Positions 36,749 through 46,193 are shown, counted from the stretch's first letter. The stretch is 49,794 bases of DNA from Candidatus Rokubacteria bacterium 13_1_40CM_69_27 (GCA_001917535.1 MNEF01000049.1:1-49794); one strand, 5' to 3'. Program-made: numbers and translations. The notes: generated by a model not told the origin, from the sequence alone.

Positions 36749-38095
36749 TCAGAGCAGGAACTTCATGAGCAGGGTGGCCAGCCCCAGAAATGAAAAGAAT
36801 CCAAATACATCCGTGAACGTCGTGATGATGACGCTGGACGCGATGGCGGGGTCGATCCGGAAGGCCTTCAGCGCGATGGGCACCAGCGTGCCGAACACCG
36901 CAGCCACGAGCATGTTGAGAACGAGCGCGATCCCCAGGATGAGCGACAGCAACAACTGGCCCTTCCACACGTAGGCGATGGCTGCAATCACCAGGCCGTT
37001 GGCGGCCCCGGTCGTCAGGCCCAGACGCAGTTCCTTGAGGAGCACGCGCCCGGCCACGCCCGGGGTCAGGTCGCCAAGGGCCAGGCCCCGGACGACCACG
37101 GTGGCGGTCTGGGTCGTCCCGATGCCTCCCATCGAGGCCACGATCGGCATGAAGACGGCCAGCACGGCCAGCGTCTGGATCGACGACTCGAAAAGCCCGA
37201 CGACCGAGGAGGCGAGGATGGCCGTGGCCAGGTTGATCAGGAGCCACACCAGGCGCCTGGGAAACACGGCCCGCGGCGGATCCAGCACCGTCTCGTCGCC
37301 GGCGACGCCCGCCAGTCGCTGGATGTCTTCGGTCGCCTCTTTCTGGATAACGTCGATGATGTCGTCGACGCTGATCGAGCCCAGCAGGCGGCGGTTGGCG
37401 TCCACGACCGGGACCTGGAGGAGGTCGTAGCGCTGAACCAGGCGCGCGACCTCCTCCTGATCGGTGTCCACGGTCACGCTCGGCACCTCCTCGGTGCGGA
37501 TCTCGTGGATCGACGCGGCGGGATCGGCGGTGAGCAGGCGGTGCAGGGGCACCAGCCCGACCAGGTGGTCGTGGCCGTCGACCACGTAGAGGTAGAAGGC
37601 GTCGTCTCCCGATTTGGATTTCCGGATGTGCTCGATCGCCTCGCCGACGCTCGCCCCCTCGTGCACGGCGACGAAGTCGGACGACATCAAGCGACCGGCG
37701 GTGCCCTTGCCATACGTGAGGAGCTCCTGAACCTCCTCGGACTTCTCCTCCTCCATGAGCTCGAGGATCTTGTCGGACTCCTCCTTGGGCAGCTCCTCGA
37801 GGGTCTCGACGACGCGCTCGGCGGGCATGCGCCCGAGGACGCGCGTGACCTCCGTCTCGTCCAGCGCCTGGAGGAGCTCGCGGGCGGTCGAATCGTCCAG
37901 CTCCGAGAGCACGGCCCCGGCGTGCTCCGCAGAGAGCAGCCGGAAGACGTGGATCTGGTCGAGCGGGGCCAGCTCCCGGATGATCGAGGCCACGTCGGCG
38001 GCGTGGGCATCCTCGAGGAGCGCCGCCAGCCGCTCGTCCCGGCCCCCGCCGAGCAGCTCCTTGACCGATTCGATCAGGCGCTCCGTCTCGCTCAT
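36749..38095 (-). CDS. mgtE: Magnesium transporter MgtE
   Basis: A 448-residue Mg2+ channel of the inner membrane. The acidic N domain (about 1-125) is followed by two CBS domains (about 130-250) that sense cytoplasmic Mg2+. The C-terminal pore has five helices, including FMPIVASMGGIGTTQTATVV and ALVLNMLVAAVFGTLVPIAL. All regions are present and length is typical. No Mg2+ riboswitch fits in the 118-base gap upstream. Confidence 0.95.
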   Translation of the reverse strand: MSETERLIESVKELLGGGRDERLAALLEDAHAADVASIIRELAPLDQIHVFRLLSAEHAGAVLSELDDSTARELLQALDETEVTRVLGRMPAERVVETLEELPKEESDKILELMEEEKSEEVQELLTYGKGTAGRLMSSDFVAVHEGASVGEAIEHIRKSKSGDDAFYLYVVDGHDHLVGLVPLHRLLTADPAASIHEIRTEEVPSVTVDTDQEEVARLVQRYDLLQVPVVDANRRLLGSISVDDIIDVIQKEATEDIQRLAGVAGDETVLDPPRAVFPRRLVWLLINLATAILASSVVGLFESSIQTLAVLAVFMPIVASMGGIGTTQTATVVVRGLALGDLTPGVAGRVLLKELRLGLTTGAANGLVIAAIAYVWKGQLLLSLILGIALVLNMLVAAVFGTLVPIALKAFRIDPAIASSVIITTFTDVFGFFSFLGLATLLMKFLL

Positions 38096-38213
38096 GGCTC
38101 ACTTCGAAGTATGAACCGGCGAGCGCGGCGCACAAGTGTTTTGTTGGTCGCAGGGGGGTATCGGGCCTCGCGCCCCGCCCGCTTCGGGACGCGGCTCCGT
38201 CCGGCTGGCTGCC

Positions 38214-39665
38214 CTACGACAGCCGGGCGCGATAGCGGCGGTAGGCGGGGCTCGCCTGCAGACGACGGCGGAGGGCGAGATCCATCCGCTGCGGGCGCGT
38301 CACCGCGCTCGGCCGGAGCAGGCGCCTGAGCGTCCGGGAATCGGCCAGGCCCTGCCCGCTCACGACCTCCCGCAGCGGCCGGCCGGCGGTCAGCGCCTCC
38401 TTCACCAGCTCCGCGGTGACCTCGTAGCCGAGGTACGGCGAGAGCGCCGTGGCCTCGACGAGACTCCCGGAGACGAGCGCCGCCACCCGCGCCCGGTTGA
38501 CCGTGATCCCCTCGACGCACCGCGCGCGCAGGAGCCGCACCGCCCGTGTGAGAAGGTCGACGCTCTGTCCAAGATTGAAGGCGACCAGGGGCGTCATGAC
38601 GTTCAGCTCCAGCTCGCCGCGCGCCGCCGCCAGCGCGATGGCGTGGTCGTGGCCACACGCCTGGAAGCAGGCCATCTCGACCGCCTCGGGCACGGACGGA
38701 TTGACCTTGCCGGGCATGATGGACGATCCCGGCTCCACCTCGGGGAGCTTGAGCTCGCCGAGTCCCGTGTGGGGGCCGGAGGCGAGCAGGCGCAGGTCGA
38801 AGCAGATCTTCGCGAGGTCCACTGCGAGGCCACGGAGGGCGGCCGAGCACGCCAGCAGAGGTCGGAGGCTCCACGTCGTCGTCACGGCGCTGCGGGCGGG
38901 CATCAGGCGCTGCCCGACCTCGCGGGACAGCTCGCGCGCGACCATCGCGCGGAAGCGCGGATGCGCCGTGATGCCCGTGCCCACGGCCGTGCCCCCGAGC
39001 CCGATCACCCGCAGCTCCCGGGCGGTCGCCACGAGGGACCGGGTCGCCTCGTTCAGGCTCTGGGCGTATCCCGTGAAGACCTGGCCGTACGTGATCGGGA
39101 CGGCGTCTTGAAGGTGCGTCCGGCCCGGCTTCACGACGTCGCGCTCGCGCGCCGCTAACCCTCGAAAGGCGCCCTCCAGCCGGGCCGACTCCTCACGCAA
39201 CGGCCCGAGCAGCTCCAGCGCCATCAGCCGGATCGCCGTCGGGGTGACGTCGTTGGAGGACTGGCCGAGGTTGACGTGGTTGTTCGGGTGGATGGGCTGG
39301 TAGCGCCCGCGCCGCCCGCCCAATCGCTCGTTCGCGAGGTTGGCGATCACCTCGTTGACGTTCATGTGGGTGGGCGTCCCCGCGCCCGCCTGCAGACCGT
39401 CGAGCACCGCCGCGTCGGGCGCGCGGCCGGCGGCGACCCGATCGGCGGCCCAGGCGATCGCCCGGGCCCAGGTGGGGGGAAGCACGCCGAGCCGGGCGTT
39501 GGCCCGAGCCGCGGCTTTCTTGATGCGGGCGTAGGCGCGAACGAGCGCCGGATGGGGCGGCCGGCCGCTGAGGTCGAAGGTCTCGAGCGCGCGCTGCGTG
39601 AAGGCGCCGTAGAGCGCGCGCGTGGGAACCGCCTTGACGCCGAGAGCGTCACGCTCTCGGCGCAT
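38214..39665 (-). CDS. Fumarase/aspartase superfamily lyase
   Basis: A 483-residue enzyme of the class II fumarase/aspartate ammonia-lyase family. It has the flexible-loop signature GSSIMPGKVNP, the substrate-binding regions GAGTPTHMNVNEVIAN and SSNDVTPTAIRL, and GRTHLQDAVPITYGQ. These fit aspartase or fumarase equally well. Aspartases usually read GTSxNMNxNE at the position where GAGTPTHMNVNE stands, so a precise substrate is unsure. The gene starts 12 bases after the stop of the small zinc protein, so the two are probably one unit. Confidence 0.85.
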   Translation of the reverse strand: MRRERDALGVKAVPTRALYGAFTQRALETFDLSGRPPHPALVRAYARIKKAAARANARLGVLPPTWARAIAWAADRVAAGRAPDAAVLDGLQAGAGTPTHMNVNEVIANLANERLGGRRGRYQPIHPNNHVNLGQSSNDVTPTAIRLMALELLGPLREESARLEGAFRGLAARERDVVKPGRTHLQDAVPITYGQVFTGYAQSLNEATRSLVATARELRVIGLGGTAVGTGITAHPRFRAMVARELSREVGQRLMPARSAVTTTWSLRPLLACSAALRGLAVDLAKICFDLRLLASGPHTGLGELKLPEVEPGSSIMPGKVNPSVPEAVEMACFQACGHDHAIALAAARGELELNVMTPLVAFNLGQSVDLLTRAVRLLRARCVEGITVNRARVAALVSGSLVEATALSPYLGYEVTAELVKEALTAGRPLREVVSGQGLADSRTLRRLLRPSAVTRPQRMDLALRRRLQASPAYRRYRARLS

Positions 39666-39677
39666 CGCCGCGGAGAA

Positions 39678-39905
39678 CTACGCCGCCACGTCGCGGATCT
39701 GGTAGCGGTGCCTGTCGCCGTTCGTCCCCTGGAGCAGCCGCGGCCGCTTGCCGTGGTGACCGAAATACCAGGCCTCGTAGCACTCGCGATGATACGTCCC
39801 CGTCGGGGCGACCACCTGTGGCGCGTAGCGCGCCACCAGCATGAAGCAGCGGCCGCAGACCGGTGCGCCCTTCATGTCGATGTCGGTGATGTTTTGATCG
39901 TCCAT
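39678..39905 (-). CDS. Small zinc-finger-like protein
   Basis: About 75 residues (79 if the in-frame GTG at 39917 is used). Four potential metal ligands are arranged as C-x2-C (VCGRC) and H-x2-C (YHREC) about 20 residues apart, like a LIM or treble-clef finger. The rest is basic and aromatic (WYFGHHGKRPR). No family recognised. It is encoded directly upstream of the lyase gene. Confidence 0.6.
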   Translation of the reverse strand: MDDQNITDIDMKGAPVCGRCFMLVARYAPQVVAPTGTYHRECYEAWYFGHHGKRPRLLQGTNGDRHRYQIRDVAA

Positions 39906-40047
39906 GATCCCATCCACCCCCTCCCGGCCTGTACGCCGGCTCAGATGGGAACGGTCTGAGCAAGGCCGATGCCACGAAGGAAGGCTCCACTTTTCAGGGA
40001 GTTGATGCTGGGTGGGGGCACCAGGGCAATTTCTACACGCGCAATAA

Positions 40048-42291
40048 TTACACGAGTCTGGGACCCGGCGCCGTCTGACGGTCCAGAACGGGGCGCGGGA
40101 TGCGCGCCAGCTCCGAGAGGAGCATGCCGGCCCACCGGTAGATGTTCTGCTCGCGGACGAGGGCGCGCATGCGCGCCATCCGATCGCGTCGCTCCTCCGC
40201 GGGCATCACGATGGCGCGGTGGATCGCCTCCGCCATGTCCTCGACGTCGTAGGGGTTGACCAGGAGCGCGTCGGTGAGCTCGCGCGAGGCGCCCGTGAAC
40301 CGGCTCAGGATCAGCACCCCCCCGTCGTCCTCGCGCGCCGCGATGAACTCCTTGGCCACGACGTTCATGCCGTCGTGCAGGGAGGTGACCGTGCAGAAGT
40401 CGGCGCAGCGGTAGAAGGCGCGGATCTCCCGATGGTCGTGGTGGCGCTCGCGGTAGACGATCGGGCGCCAGCCGCGGTCCCCGATGTCCTCGTTGATGCG
40501 TCGCACGATCTCGTGGATCTCCTGCTGGAGCTGCTGGTACCGGGGGATCCGGCTCCGGCTGGGGGACGCGATCTGGGCGAAGACCACGCGTCGCCGGTAC
40601 TGGGGCCAGCGCTCGAAGAACCGGCGGATCGCCCGGAAGCGCTCGGGCAGCCCCTTGGTGTAGTCGATCCGCTCGACGCCGACGCCCAGGAACTCTGCGG
40701 AGACCTCCAGGCTGGCCAGGAGGGTGGCCCGGTCGACGGGCGGATCGTCGACCAGCGCGTCCGTGGCCACGCTGATGGGGAACGGCAGCACGTGGGTGGT
40801 GTGCTGCCCGCGGATGACCGTGAAGTGGTCCCACTCGACGCGTCCTTCGATCGTGCGCTCCACGGTCTCCAGGAAGTTGTTGCAGTGGAACTGGGTGTGG
40901 AAGCCGATGAGGTCGGCCCCCAGCATGCCCAGCAGAATCTCCTCCTGCCAGGGACAGATTCCGAACGCCTCGAAGTTGGGCCAGGGGATGTGCCAGAAGA
41001 GCGCCACGCGCGCATCGGGGCGGGCCTGCTTGATCATCCGCGGTAGCAGCGCGAAGTGGTAGTCCTGGACCAGGACGATAGGCGCGTCCGCCTTCTCCAT
41101 CTCCTCGAGCAGCGCGTTGGCGAACTTCTGGTTCACGGCGCGGTACTGCTCCCAGTCGCCGGCGCGGAACTGCGGTCGCTCGTGGACGATGTGGCAGAGC
41201 GGCCAGAGGCCCTCGTTGGCGAAGCCGTAGTAGTAGCCGGTTTCCTCCGCGGGCTCGAGCCAGACGCGGCGCAGCGTGTAGGTCGGGTCGAGGGAGGGCA
41301 GCCCGATCCGCTCGCCGACGACGCGGTCGGCGTCGCCGCTGCCGTGCGCAACCCAGACGCCGCCGCATGCCAGCATGATCGGCTCCAGCGCCGTGACGAG
41401 GCCGCTGGCGGGCTGGAGCTCGCGGATCGTGGTGCCGTCGCGGACGTGGCTCACCGGCTCCCGGTTGGAGACGACGTAGACGGGCTGCGCGCCGAACCGT
41501 ATTTGAACGAACTGCTTGAGGCGCTCCTCGGTCCACACGCTCTCGCCGCGAAGGCGCAGGCGCGCCTCCTGCTCGGCGATGGCCCGGGTCCGCGCCAGCG
41601 TGCGCGCCAGCCCGGTCACCTCGCCGGCCAAGGACCCGAAGAGGCTGGCGTCGGCCTCGGGCGGAGGCGCCACCGGCTGCCCGGCCTTGAGCTGCTTCGT
41701 CCACTCGGCGATGCGTGCGATGGGCCGGGTGACGGTCGTCCGGACCAGAATCCACGTGATGCCCGTCAGGATGAGGATGAGCACGCCCAGGCGCACGGCC
41801 GTCCGGCGCCAGAGTTGCCACTCCTGGCTGTCGAGGAACTGGGCGTCGAGGAAGACCGCGGCGGCCCCGACCGCGCGATCGTCGCGCTCCAGCCGCGCGA
41901 TGTGCACCCAGCGCGTGTGTCCGCCCATCTCGTGGAACTGGCGGGCGGGAACGCCCGTCCGGATGGTCTCCGAGACCAGCGGGGACACCGGTCCGAGGAA
42001 GGGCTTCACGTCCGGCGTCGCCTCGATCACGCTGCCGAACTCGTCGTAGATGGCGATGCCGCGATCGGGGCGGCCGAAGCGCCTGAGGACGCGGTCGTAC
42101 CCGGTGCGCGCCTGCCGGGCCACCAGGGGCTCGGCCGTTTCGCGGACGGCGTCCGCCGCCAGCGCGGCGCGGCGCCCGAGGTCCTGGACCAGGCGTTCGC
42201 GCTCCTCTTGAACCTCGAGATAGGCGAAGCTTCCGGTGACGAGGAGCACCGCCAGCCAGATACCGCTGAGGAGTCTCAGCAGGAGCCGCAT
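40048..42291 (-). CDS. Membrane sensor-HAMP-trehalose-6-phosphate synthase fusion
   Basis: A 747-residue fusion. Residues 4-24 and 167-186 are membrane helices enclosing an extracytoplasmic sensor-like domain of about 140 residues. A HAMP-like linker follows (about 187-240). From 270 to the end comes a GT20 trehalose-6-phosphate synthase: [47 protein letters not shown] and [10 protein letters not shown] mark the UDP-glucose and glucose-6-phosphate sites. The layout implies that trehalose synthesis at the membrane is controlled by an outside signal. No trehalose-6-phosphate phosphatase gene is adjacent. Confidence 0.88.
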   Translation of the reverse strand: MRLLLRLLSGIWLAVLLVTGSFAYLEVQEERERLVQDLGRRAALAADAVRETAEPLVARQARTGYDRVLRRFGRPDRGIAIYDEFGSVIEATPDVKPFLGPVSPLVSETIRTGVPARQFHEMGGHTRWVHIARLERDDRAVGAAAVFLDAQFLDSQEWQLWRRTAVRLGVLILILTGITWILVRTTVTRPIARIAEWTKQLKAGQPVAPPPEADASLFGSLAGEVTGLARTLARTRAIAEQEARLRLRGESVWTEERLKQFVQIRFGAQPVYVVSNREPVSHVRDGTTIRELQPASGLVTALEPIMLACGGVWVAHGSGDADRVVGERIGLPSLDPTYTLRRVWLEPAEETGYYYGFANEGLWPLCHIVHERPQFRAGDWEQYRAVNQKFANALLEEMEKADAPIVLVQDYHFALLPRMIKQARPDARVALFWHIPWPNFEAFGICPWQEEILLGMLGADLIGFHTQFHCNNFLETVERTIEGRVEWDHFTVIRGQHTTHVLPFPISVATDALVDDPPVDRATLLASLEVSAEFLGVGVERIDYTKGLPERFRAIRRFFERWPQYRRRVVFAQIASPSRSRIPRYQQLQQEIHEIVRRINEDIGDRGWRPIVYRERHHDHREIRAFYRCADFCTVTSLHDGMNVVAKEFIAAREDDGGVLILSRFTGASRELTDALLVNPYDVEDMAEAIHRAIVMPAEERRDRMARMRALVREQNIYRWAGMLLSELARIPRPVLDRQTAPGPRLV

Positions 42292-42342
42292 GGATCGATC
42301 CGCCGTCAGGGGCCGATGGGCCGGAGGCGCCCGCTCACCCCA

Positions 42343-43542
42343 TCAGGCGCCGAACTTCGTCAGGCGGAGCGCGTTCGCCATCACCAGCGGCATCAGATGC
42401 TGGGCGGCCAGCACGCCCAGGCTGCCCGCCGCGCAGGCGCGCTCGCTGAACGTGGAGACGGGGTCGGCCCCGCAGTAGCGGCTCCAGAGGACCACGGGCA
42501 CCGGCTGCCAGCCGTGTCCGGCCAGCACGGCGGGGCTGGCGTGGTCGCCGGTGACGACGAGCACGTCGGGGCCCAGGGCCTGGATCTCGGGGACGAAGGC
42601 GTCGAAGCGCTCGAGCGCGTCCACCTTGGCATCGAAGTCGCCGTCCTCGCCCGCCTTGTCGGTGTCCTTATAATGGACGAAGAAGAAGTCGTAAGCCTCC
42701 CAGTGCTGGCGTAGCGTCCCGATCTCGTCGGCGAACGTGGCGCCCGTCTTGAGCACCTCCATGCCGACGAGCCTGGCCAGCCCCCGGTACATGGGGTAGG
42801 CGGCGATGGCGGCGGCGCGCAGGCGGAAGACGTCCGGGAAGCGCGGCAGCTGCGGCAGCTGATCGAAGCCGCGGAGCAGCACCATGTTCGCGGGGGCCGC
42901 CTCGGCCAGTCGCCGGTGCGACTCCTCGACGAACGTATTGGCCAGCCCGGCGGTGCGCTCGGACCCCGGATCGAGCGCGCGCACGGGCAGCGGCGCCTTG
43001 CCCAGGGCCTGCGGGTCGGTCTCGGACAGGCGACCGCCGAGCCCCCCGCCGCGGAGCACCAGCGCGAAGCGGTGCTCCTTCACGGGCTCGACGAAGACCT
43101 CGACGCCCGGCAGGCGGATACCGCGCAGACGATCGGTGAGGCGCATGCAGGTCTCGGTGGTGATCCGCCCCGCGCGCCGGTCCGAGATCAGCCCGTGCGC
43201 GTCCACCGTGCAAAAGTTGCCTCGAGCGGCGACGTCGTCGGGACGGAGGTCGAACTCGATGCCCAGCGCCTCCAGCACGCCGCGGCCGACGGGGTAGGTG
43301 AGCGGATCGTAGCCGAAGAGTCCGAGGTGGCCGGGACCGCTGCCGGGCGTGATGCCCGGGGCGACATGGCGGATGAGCCCGCAGGCCGCGCGCGCGGCCA
43401 GCGCGTTCAGGTGCGGCAGGCGCGCCGTCTCCAGCTCCGACTTGCCGGTCTGGGGGTCCGGCAGCCCCGCCAGGCCGTCGAGCGAGAGCAGGACGATCTT
43501 CGAGTTACCCGTCACCACGAGCGGGCTGATCAGGTCCAGCAC
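42343..43542 (-). CDS. apgM: 2,3-bisphosphoglycerate-independent phosphoglycerate mutase, ApgM type
   Basis: A 399-residue enzyme interconverting 3- and 2-phosphoglycerate, of the archaeal-type ApgM branch in the alkaline-phosphatase superfamily. Metal and nucleophile motifs include LLSLDGLAGLPD, GSGPGHLGLFGYDPLTYPVG, HYKDTDKAGEDGD and TGDHASP. Start chosen at GTG 43542 (protein begins with LDLISPL after the initiator), which matches the family's N-terminus; a start at 43593 would add 17 unrelated residues. A hairpin lies immediately upstream, behind the FAH-family gene. Confidence 0.9.
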   Translation of the reverse strand: MLDLISPLVVTGNSKIVLLSLDGLAGLPDPQTGKSELETARLPHLNALAARAACGLIRHVAPGITPGSGPGHLGLFGYDPLTYPVGRGVLEALGIEFDLRPDDVAARGNFCTVDAHGLISDRRAGRITTETCMRLTDRLRGIRLPGVEVFVEPVKEHRFALVLRGGGLGGRLSETDPQALGKAPLPVRALDPGSERTAGLANTFVEESHRRLAEAAPANMVLLRGFDQLPQLPRFPDVFRLRAAAIAAYPMYRGLARLVGMEVLKTGATFADEIGTLRQHWEAYDFFFVHYKDTDKAGEDGDFDAKVDALERFDAFVPEIQALGPDVLVVTGDHASPAVLAGHGWQPVPVVLWSRYCGADPVSTFSERACAAGSLGVLAAQHLMPLVMANALRLTKFGA

Positions 43543-43584
43543 GAGCCCAGTGTACCTGAGAAAAATGGCCGATGGCTCGCAAGA

Positions 43585-43654
43585 GGCGGGCATCGGCTGG
43601 CCCCTCGGAGACCCGTGGGGTTTCGTGGTCGAGGAGGGGCCAGCCGATCCCGCC
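43585..43654 (-). terminator. Long hairpin behind the FAH-family gene
   Basis: The arm 43585-43606 and the arm 43634-43654 are reverse complements apart from one missing base; the shared core is ATCGGCTGGCCCCTC. The stem starts two bases past the FAH-family stop on the minus strand and should end or stabilise that transcript. No T-run. Confidence 0.65.
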
Positions 43655-43656
43655 CC

Positions 43657-44559
43657 TTACGCATCCTTGACGGGGTTTTCGAGAGTCCCGAGACCGGTGA
43701 TCTCCATGCGGCACGTGTCGCCGGGCTGCATCCAGACCGGCGGCTTGCGCCCGAGCCCGACGCCCGCCGGGGTGCCGGTCGCGATGAGATCGCCGGGCGA
43801 GAGCGTCATCAGCCCCGAGAGGTAGCTGACGAGGTAGCGGACGTCGAAGATGAAGTTCCGTGTGGTGCCGTTCTGCATGAGGTTCCCGTTCACCCAGGTC
43901 TTGAGATCGAGGACGTGCGGATCCCGGATCTCGCTGCGGTCGGCGATGTAGGGGCCGACCGGCGCGAACGTGTCGGCGATCTTGCCGGCCGCCCACTGGC
44001 TCGTGATGAACTGAAAATCGCGGGCACTGGCGTCGTTGATGATCGTGTAGCCCCAGACGTAGTCGAGGGCCGCCTCCTTCGTGACGAAGCGGGCGGTCCG
44101 TCCGATGACGACGCCCAGCTCGACCTCCCAGTCCAACTGGGTCGAGCCTCGCGGTCTGAGAATGGGCTCGCCGGGATCGAGGATCGCGTTGGTCCACTTG
44201 GGAAAGATCGGCGGCTCCTTGGGGATCGGATTCTTCGTCTCTTCGGCGTGGTCCCGGTAGTTGAGGCCGATGCAGATGAACTTGCCGGGATCGGCGATCG
44301 GCGCGTGCAGCCGGGCGGAGGCGCGGGGCACCGTCACCCACTCCGTGATCGAGGCCACGGCATCCTGTGTGGCCGCGCCGCCTTCGAGGAACTCGCGCGT
44401 GCTCTGCGGCACGAGCGCGGCGGCGATCTCCGGGGCCCGCATCACCCCCCGCCGCGACAGGGAGGCGGACACGCTCGCCTGCAGGTCGGCGATGCGGTCG
44501 TTCTGGAGCGCGCCGAGGCGCGGGGGTTGCCCATTGACGGAGAAGCGGACGAGTTTCAT
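43657..44559 (-). CDS. Fumarylacetoacetate hydrolase family protein
   Basis: A 300-residue enzyme of the FAH family (C-C bond hydrolases, decarboxylases and tautomerases of aromatic or sugar-acid catabolism). The metal-binding residues are in DWEVELGVVIG and TIINDASARDFQ, and the core has ICIGLNYRDHAEET and GDLIATGTPAGVG. Start is ATG 44559 (MKLVRFSVNG) with GGAGGG seven or so bases upstream; an in-frame ATG five codons earlier is less likely. The precise substrate cannot be told. No pathway genes are adjacent. Confidence 0.9.
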   Translation of the reverse strand: MKLVRFSVNGQPPRLGALQNDRIADLQASVSASLSRRGVMRAPEIAAALVPQSTREFLEGGAATQDAVASITEWVTVPRASARLHAPIADPGKFICIGLNYRDHAEETKNPIPKEPPIFPKWTNAILDPGEPILRPRGSTQLDWEVELGVVIGRTARFVTKEAALDYVWGYTIINDASARDFQFITSQWAAGKIADTFAPVGPYIADRSEIRDPHVLDLKTWVNGNLMQNGTTRNFIFDVRYLVSYLSGLMTLSPGDLIATGTPAGVGLGRKPPVWMQPGDTCRMEITGLGTLENPVKDA

Positions 44560-44592
44560 CGAAGTGCCCTCCAAGAAAGGAATGTGGGGGGG

Positions 44593-44598
44593 ATTATA
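44593..44598 (-). promoter_or_regulatory. Possible -10 element of the FAH-family gene
   Basis: A perfect TATAAT on the minus strand, 33 bases upstream of the ATG at 44559. No good -35 stands at the normal distance, so the call rests on the -10 alone. Confidence 0.4.
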
Positions 44599-44700
44599 GC
44601 GCCCCGTGGATTTCTATGGGTGGGCTGGGCGGTCGAGGCAGATAATAGCGGTATTCGTCTCCATCGGGTACCCCGGAGCGACGGAACAAGGAGGACGCGA

Positions 44701-45381
44701 ATGATGGGCGCTCGACTGGTCGCGGTGTTGGTCGTGGTGGCGCTGGCGGTCGCCGGTCCGTTACAGCCCCTGGCCGTGGCGCAGCCGGCCGGACAGTCAC
44801 CGCCGGAGACGCAGACCCAACCGGCGCCGCCGACAGAAACGCCGGCACAACCGGTAACGCCGGACCAGCCGGTGACGCCACCACAGCCGGAAACGCAGGC
44901 GCAGCCAGCGCCCCAGGCCACGCCGCCAGAGCCGCAGCCAGTGACGCAGGAGCCGGCGGCGCCGGCACCCCAGCCTGAAGTCCAGATGCCGCCGCCGTCA
45001 CCACCGCAACCGCAGGTGCAAACGCCGCCACCGCCGCCGCAACCGCAGGTGGAGACGCCACCGCCGCCGCAGCCGCAGGTGCAGACCCCGCCGCCAGCAC
45101 CCGCGCAGGCCCAGAAGAGGCCGAGGGGCGCCGGGTTGAGGTCGCGCGGCGTCGACATGTACGATGTGCTCGCCGTTCTGATGACCATCAGCGGCGCGCC
45201 GCCCAAGTTTGCCGTCTGCCTGCTGGGTATACTGGTGGGAAACCTACTTTTTACGATCACCCTTGGGAGCGCCGACCGAGCCTCGGCCGCCGTTATGGCC
45301 GAGGGCTGCGGGCAGAACTGGCACGTCAAGGGGAAGGACATCCGGCCCGAGGGGTCCCAGTCGATGGTGGTCGACGACTAG
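44701..45381 (+). CDS. Proline/glutamine-rich exported or membrane protein
   Basis: A 226-residue protein with a strong AAGGAGGA site. A signal peptide (residues 1 to about 28, ending LAVAQ) is followed by about 110 residues made almost only of Pro, Gln, Thr, Glu, Val and Ala, with repeated PQPQVQTPPP and PQPQVETPPP units. A basic patch (KRPRG) leads to a C-terminal hydrophobic helix (FAVCLLGILVGNLLFTITLG) and a short hydrophilic tail containing one Cys. The Pro-rich part may span the periplasm or cell wall as a stiff spacer, as in TonB-like proteins. No family was recognised. Confidence 0.65.
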   Translation: MMGARLVAVLVVVALAVAGPLQPLAVAQPAGQSPPETQTQPAPPTETPAQPVTPDQPVTPPQPETQAQPAPQATPPEPQPVTQEPAAPAPQPEVQMPPPSPPQPQVQTPPPPPQPQVETPPPPQPQVQTPPPAPAQAQKRPRGAGLRSRGVDMYDVLAVLMTISGAPPKFAVCLLGILVGNLLFTITLGSADRASAAVMAEGCGQNWHVKGKDIRPEGSQSMVVDD

Positions 45382-46142
45382 GATTCTTCGGCGGAGGTTA
45401 CAGTAAAGGCGGCCTGAGCGTCTCGCGCCGCCGCGCTCGCTGGCTTCTGGCGGTGCTCTTCGCCGCCCTGCTGGCGGTCTTCGCCGCCGGCATCTGGGGC
45501 ACCGTCGTCAGGCCGCCCGCCTACGAGGTGAGGGGAGAAATCGTCGCCCGTCCCGCCTCCAATATGATCCTCGTCCGCCATGACGCCGTCGCCGCCCTCG
45601 GCATGGGGGCGATGGAGGTGATGGCGGTCTACGCTGACCCCGCGCTCCTCGAGGCGAGCGGGGCCCGGCCGGGCGACCGCGTGAGGCTCGCAGTCCGGCG
45701 GGTGGACGACCAGCTCGCCCTCATCCGGATCGAGACCGTCCGCTGAGCGCTGAGCGGCACGCTGCCCGCTGAGCCCCCGCACGTAATGCACCAGGGCCTC
45801 GATGTCGGCGTCGCTCAGATGGAAGGCGAAGCCCGGCATGCCGGGCCGCCCCAGGGGCGCCCCCCCGTGCTTGATGATGTCGGAGAGGTAGCGGTCGGAG
45901 TGCCGGCTCATGCGGGTCGGGTCGGCCAGGTCGCCGGGACGGATCAGGAAGAGCATGGCCCGCCACGAGCCGCGCCCGTCGGCGCCGTGGCACTCGGCAC
46001 AGAAGCCGTAGTAGAGGCGCGCGGCCCGCGACGCCCCGGGAGGGGGCTTCGGGATGTCGAGCAGCCAGGCGAGCCCGCCGGCGAGGGCGCCGATCACCCC
46101 CAGCGCGAGCCCGAGCGCGATGACGGGCCGGCCCCTGGGCAT
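45378..46142 (-). CDS. Cytochrome c-type protein with long antisense C-terminal tail
   Basis: The first 135 residues form an N-terminal membrane anchor (VIALGLALGVIGALAGGLAW) and a monohaem cytochrome c domain, with haem motif C48-A-E-C51-H52 and a likely Met ligand in RPGMPGF. The frame then continues without a stop for about 120 residues, to 45378. This tail is low-complexity, rich in Gly, Asp, Glu, Arg and His, and lies exactly opposite the CusF-like gene. The tail is probably read-through of a frame that lost its original stop near 45737. If it is translated, it adds a disordered acidic extension. Confidence 0.7.
   Translation of the reverse strand: MPRGRPVIALGLALGVIGALAGGLAWLLDIPKPPPGASRAARLYYGFCAECHGADGRGSWRAMLFLIRPGDLADPTRMSRHSDRYLSDIIKHGGAPLGRPGMPGFAFHLSDADIEALVHYVRGLSGQRAAQRSADGLDPDEGELVVHPPDCEPHAVARPGPARLEERGVSVDRHHLHRPHAEGGDGVMADEDHIGGGTGDDFSPHLVGGRPDDGAPDAGGEDRQQGGEEHRQKPASAAARDAQAAFTVTSAEES
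45453..45746 (+). CDS. CusF-like copper-binding protein, membrane-anchored
   Basis: At least 97 residues: an N-terminal hydrophobic helix, then a small beta-barrel domain (GEIVARPASNMILVRHDAVA, then ALGMGAMEV) resembling CusF. The metal-site His is kept in RHDAV; the CusF Trp-x2-Met-x-Met becomes Met-x2-Met-x-Val, so Cu(I) or Ag(I) binding is plausible but altered. GTG start is provisional. Basic residues before the helix (SRRRAR) suggest that translation starts further upstream, perhaps at CTG 45414 after the GGAGGT at 45393. The gene is antisense to the tail of the cytochrome ORF. Confidence 0.65.
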   Translation: MLFAALLAVFAAGIWGTVVRPPAYEVRGEIVARPASNMILVRHDAVAALGMGAMEVMAVYADPALLEASGARPGDRVRLAVRRVDDQLALIRIETVR

Positions 46143-46193
46143 CGCGGTGAGATTAGCACGGCGGATCGTGGCATCTGGACGGCCGGGATACCA

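Noticed and set aside
38096-38213. Mg2+ riboswitch upstream of mgtE
   Set aside because: Only 118 bases separate it from the upstream gene and no fitting stem arrangement was seen.
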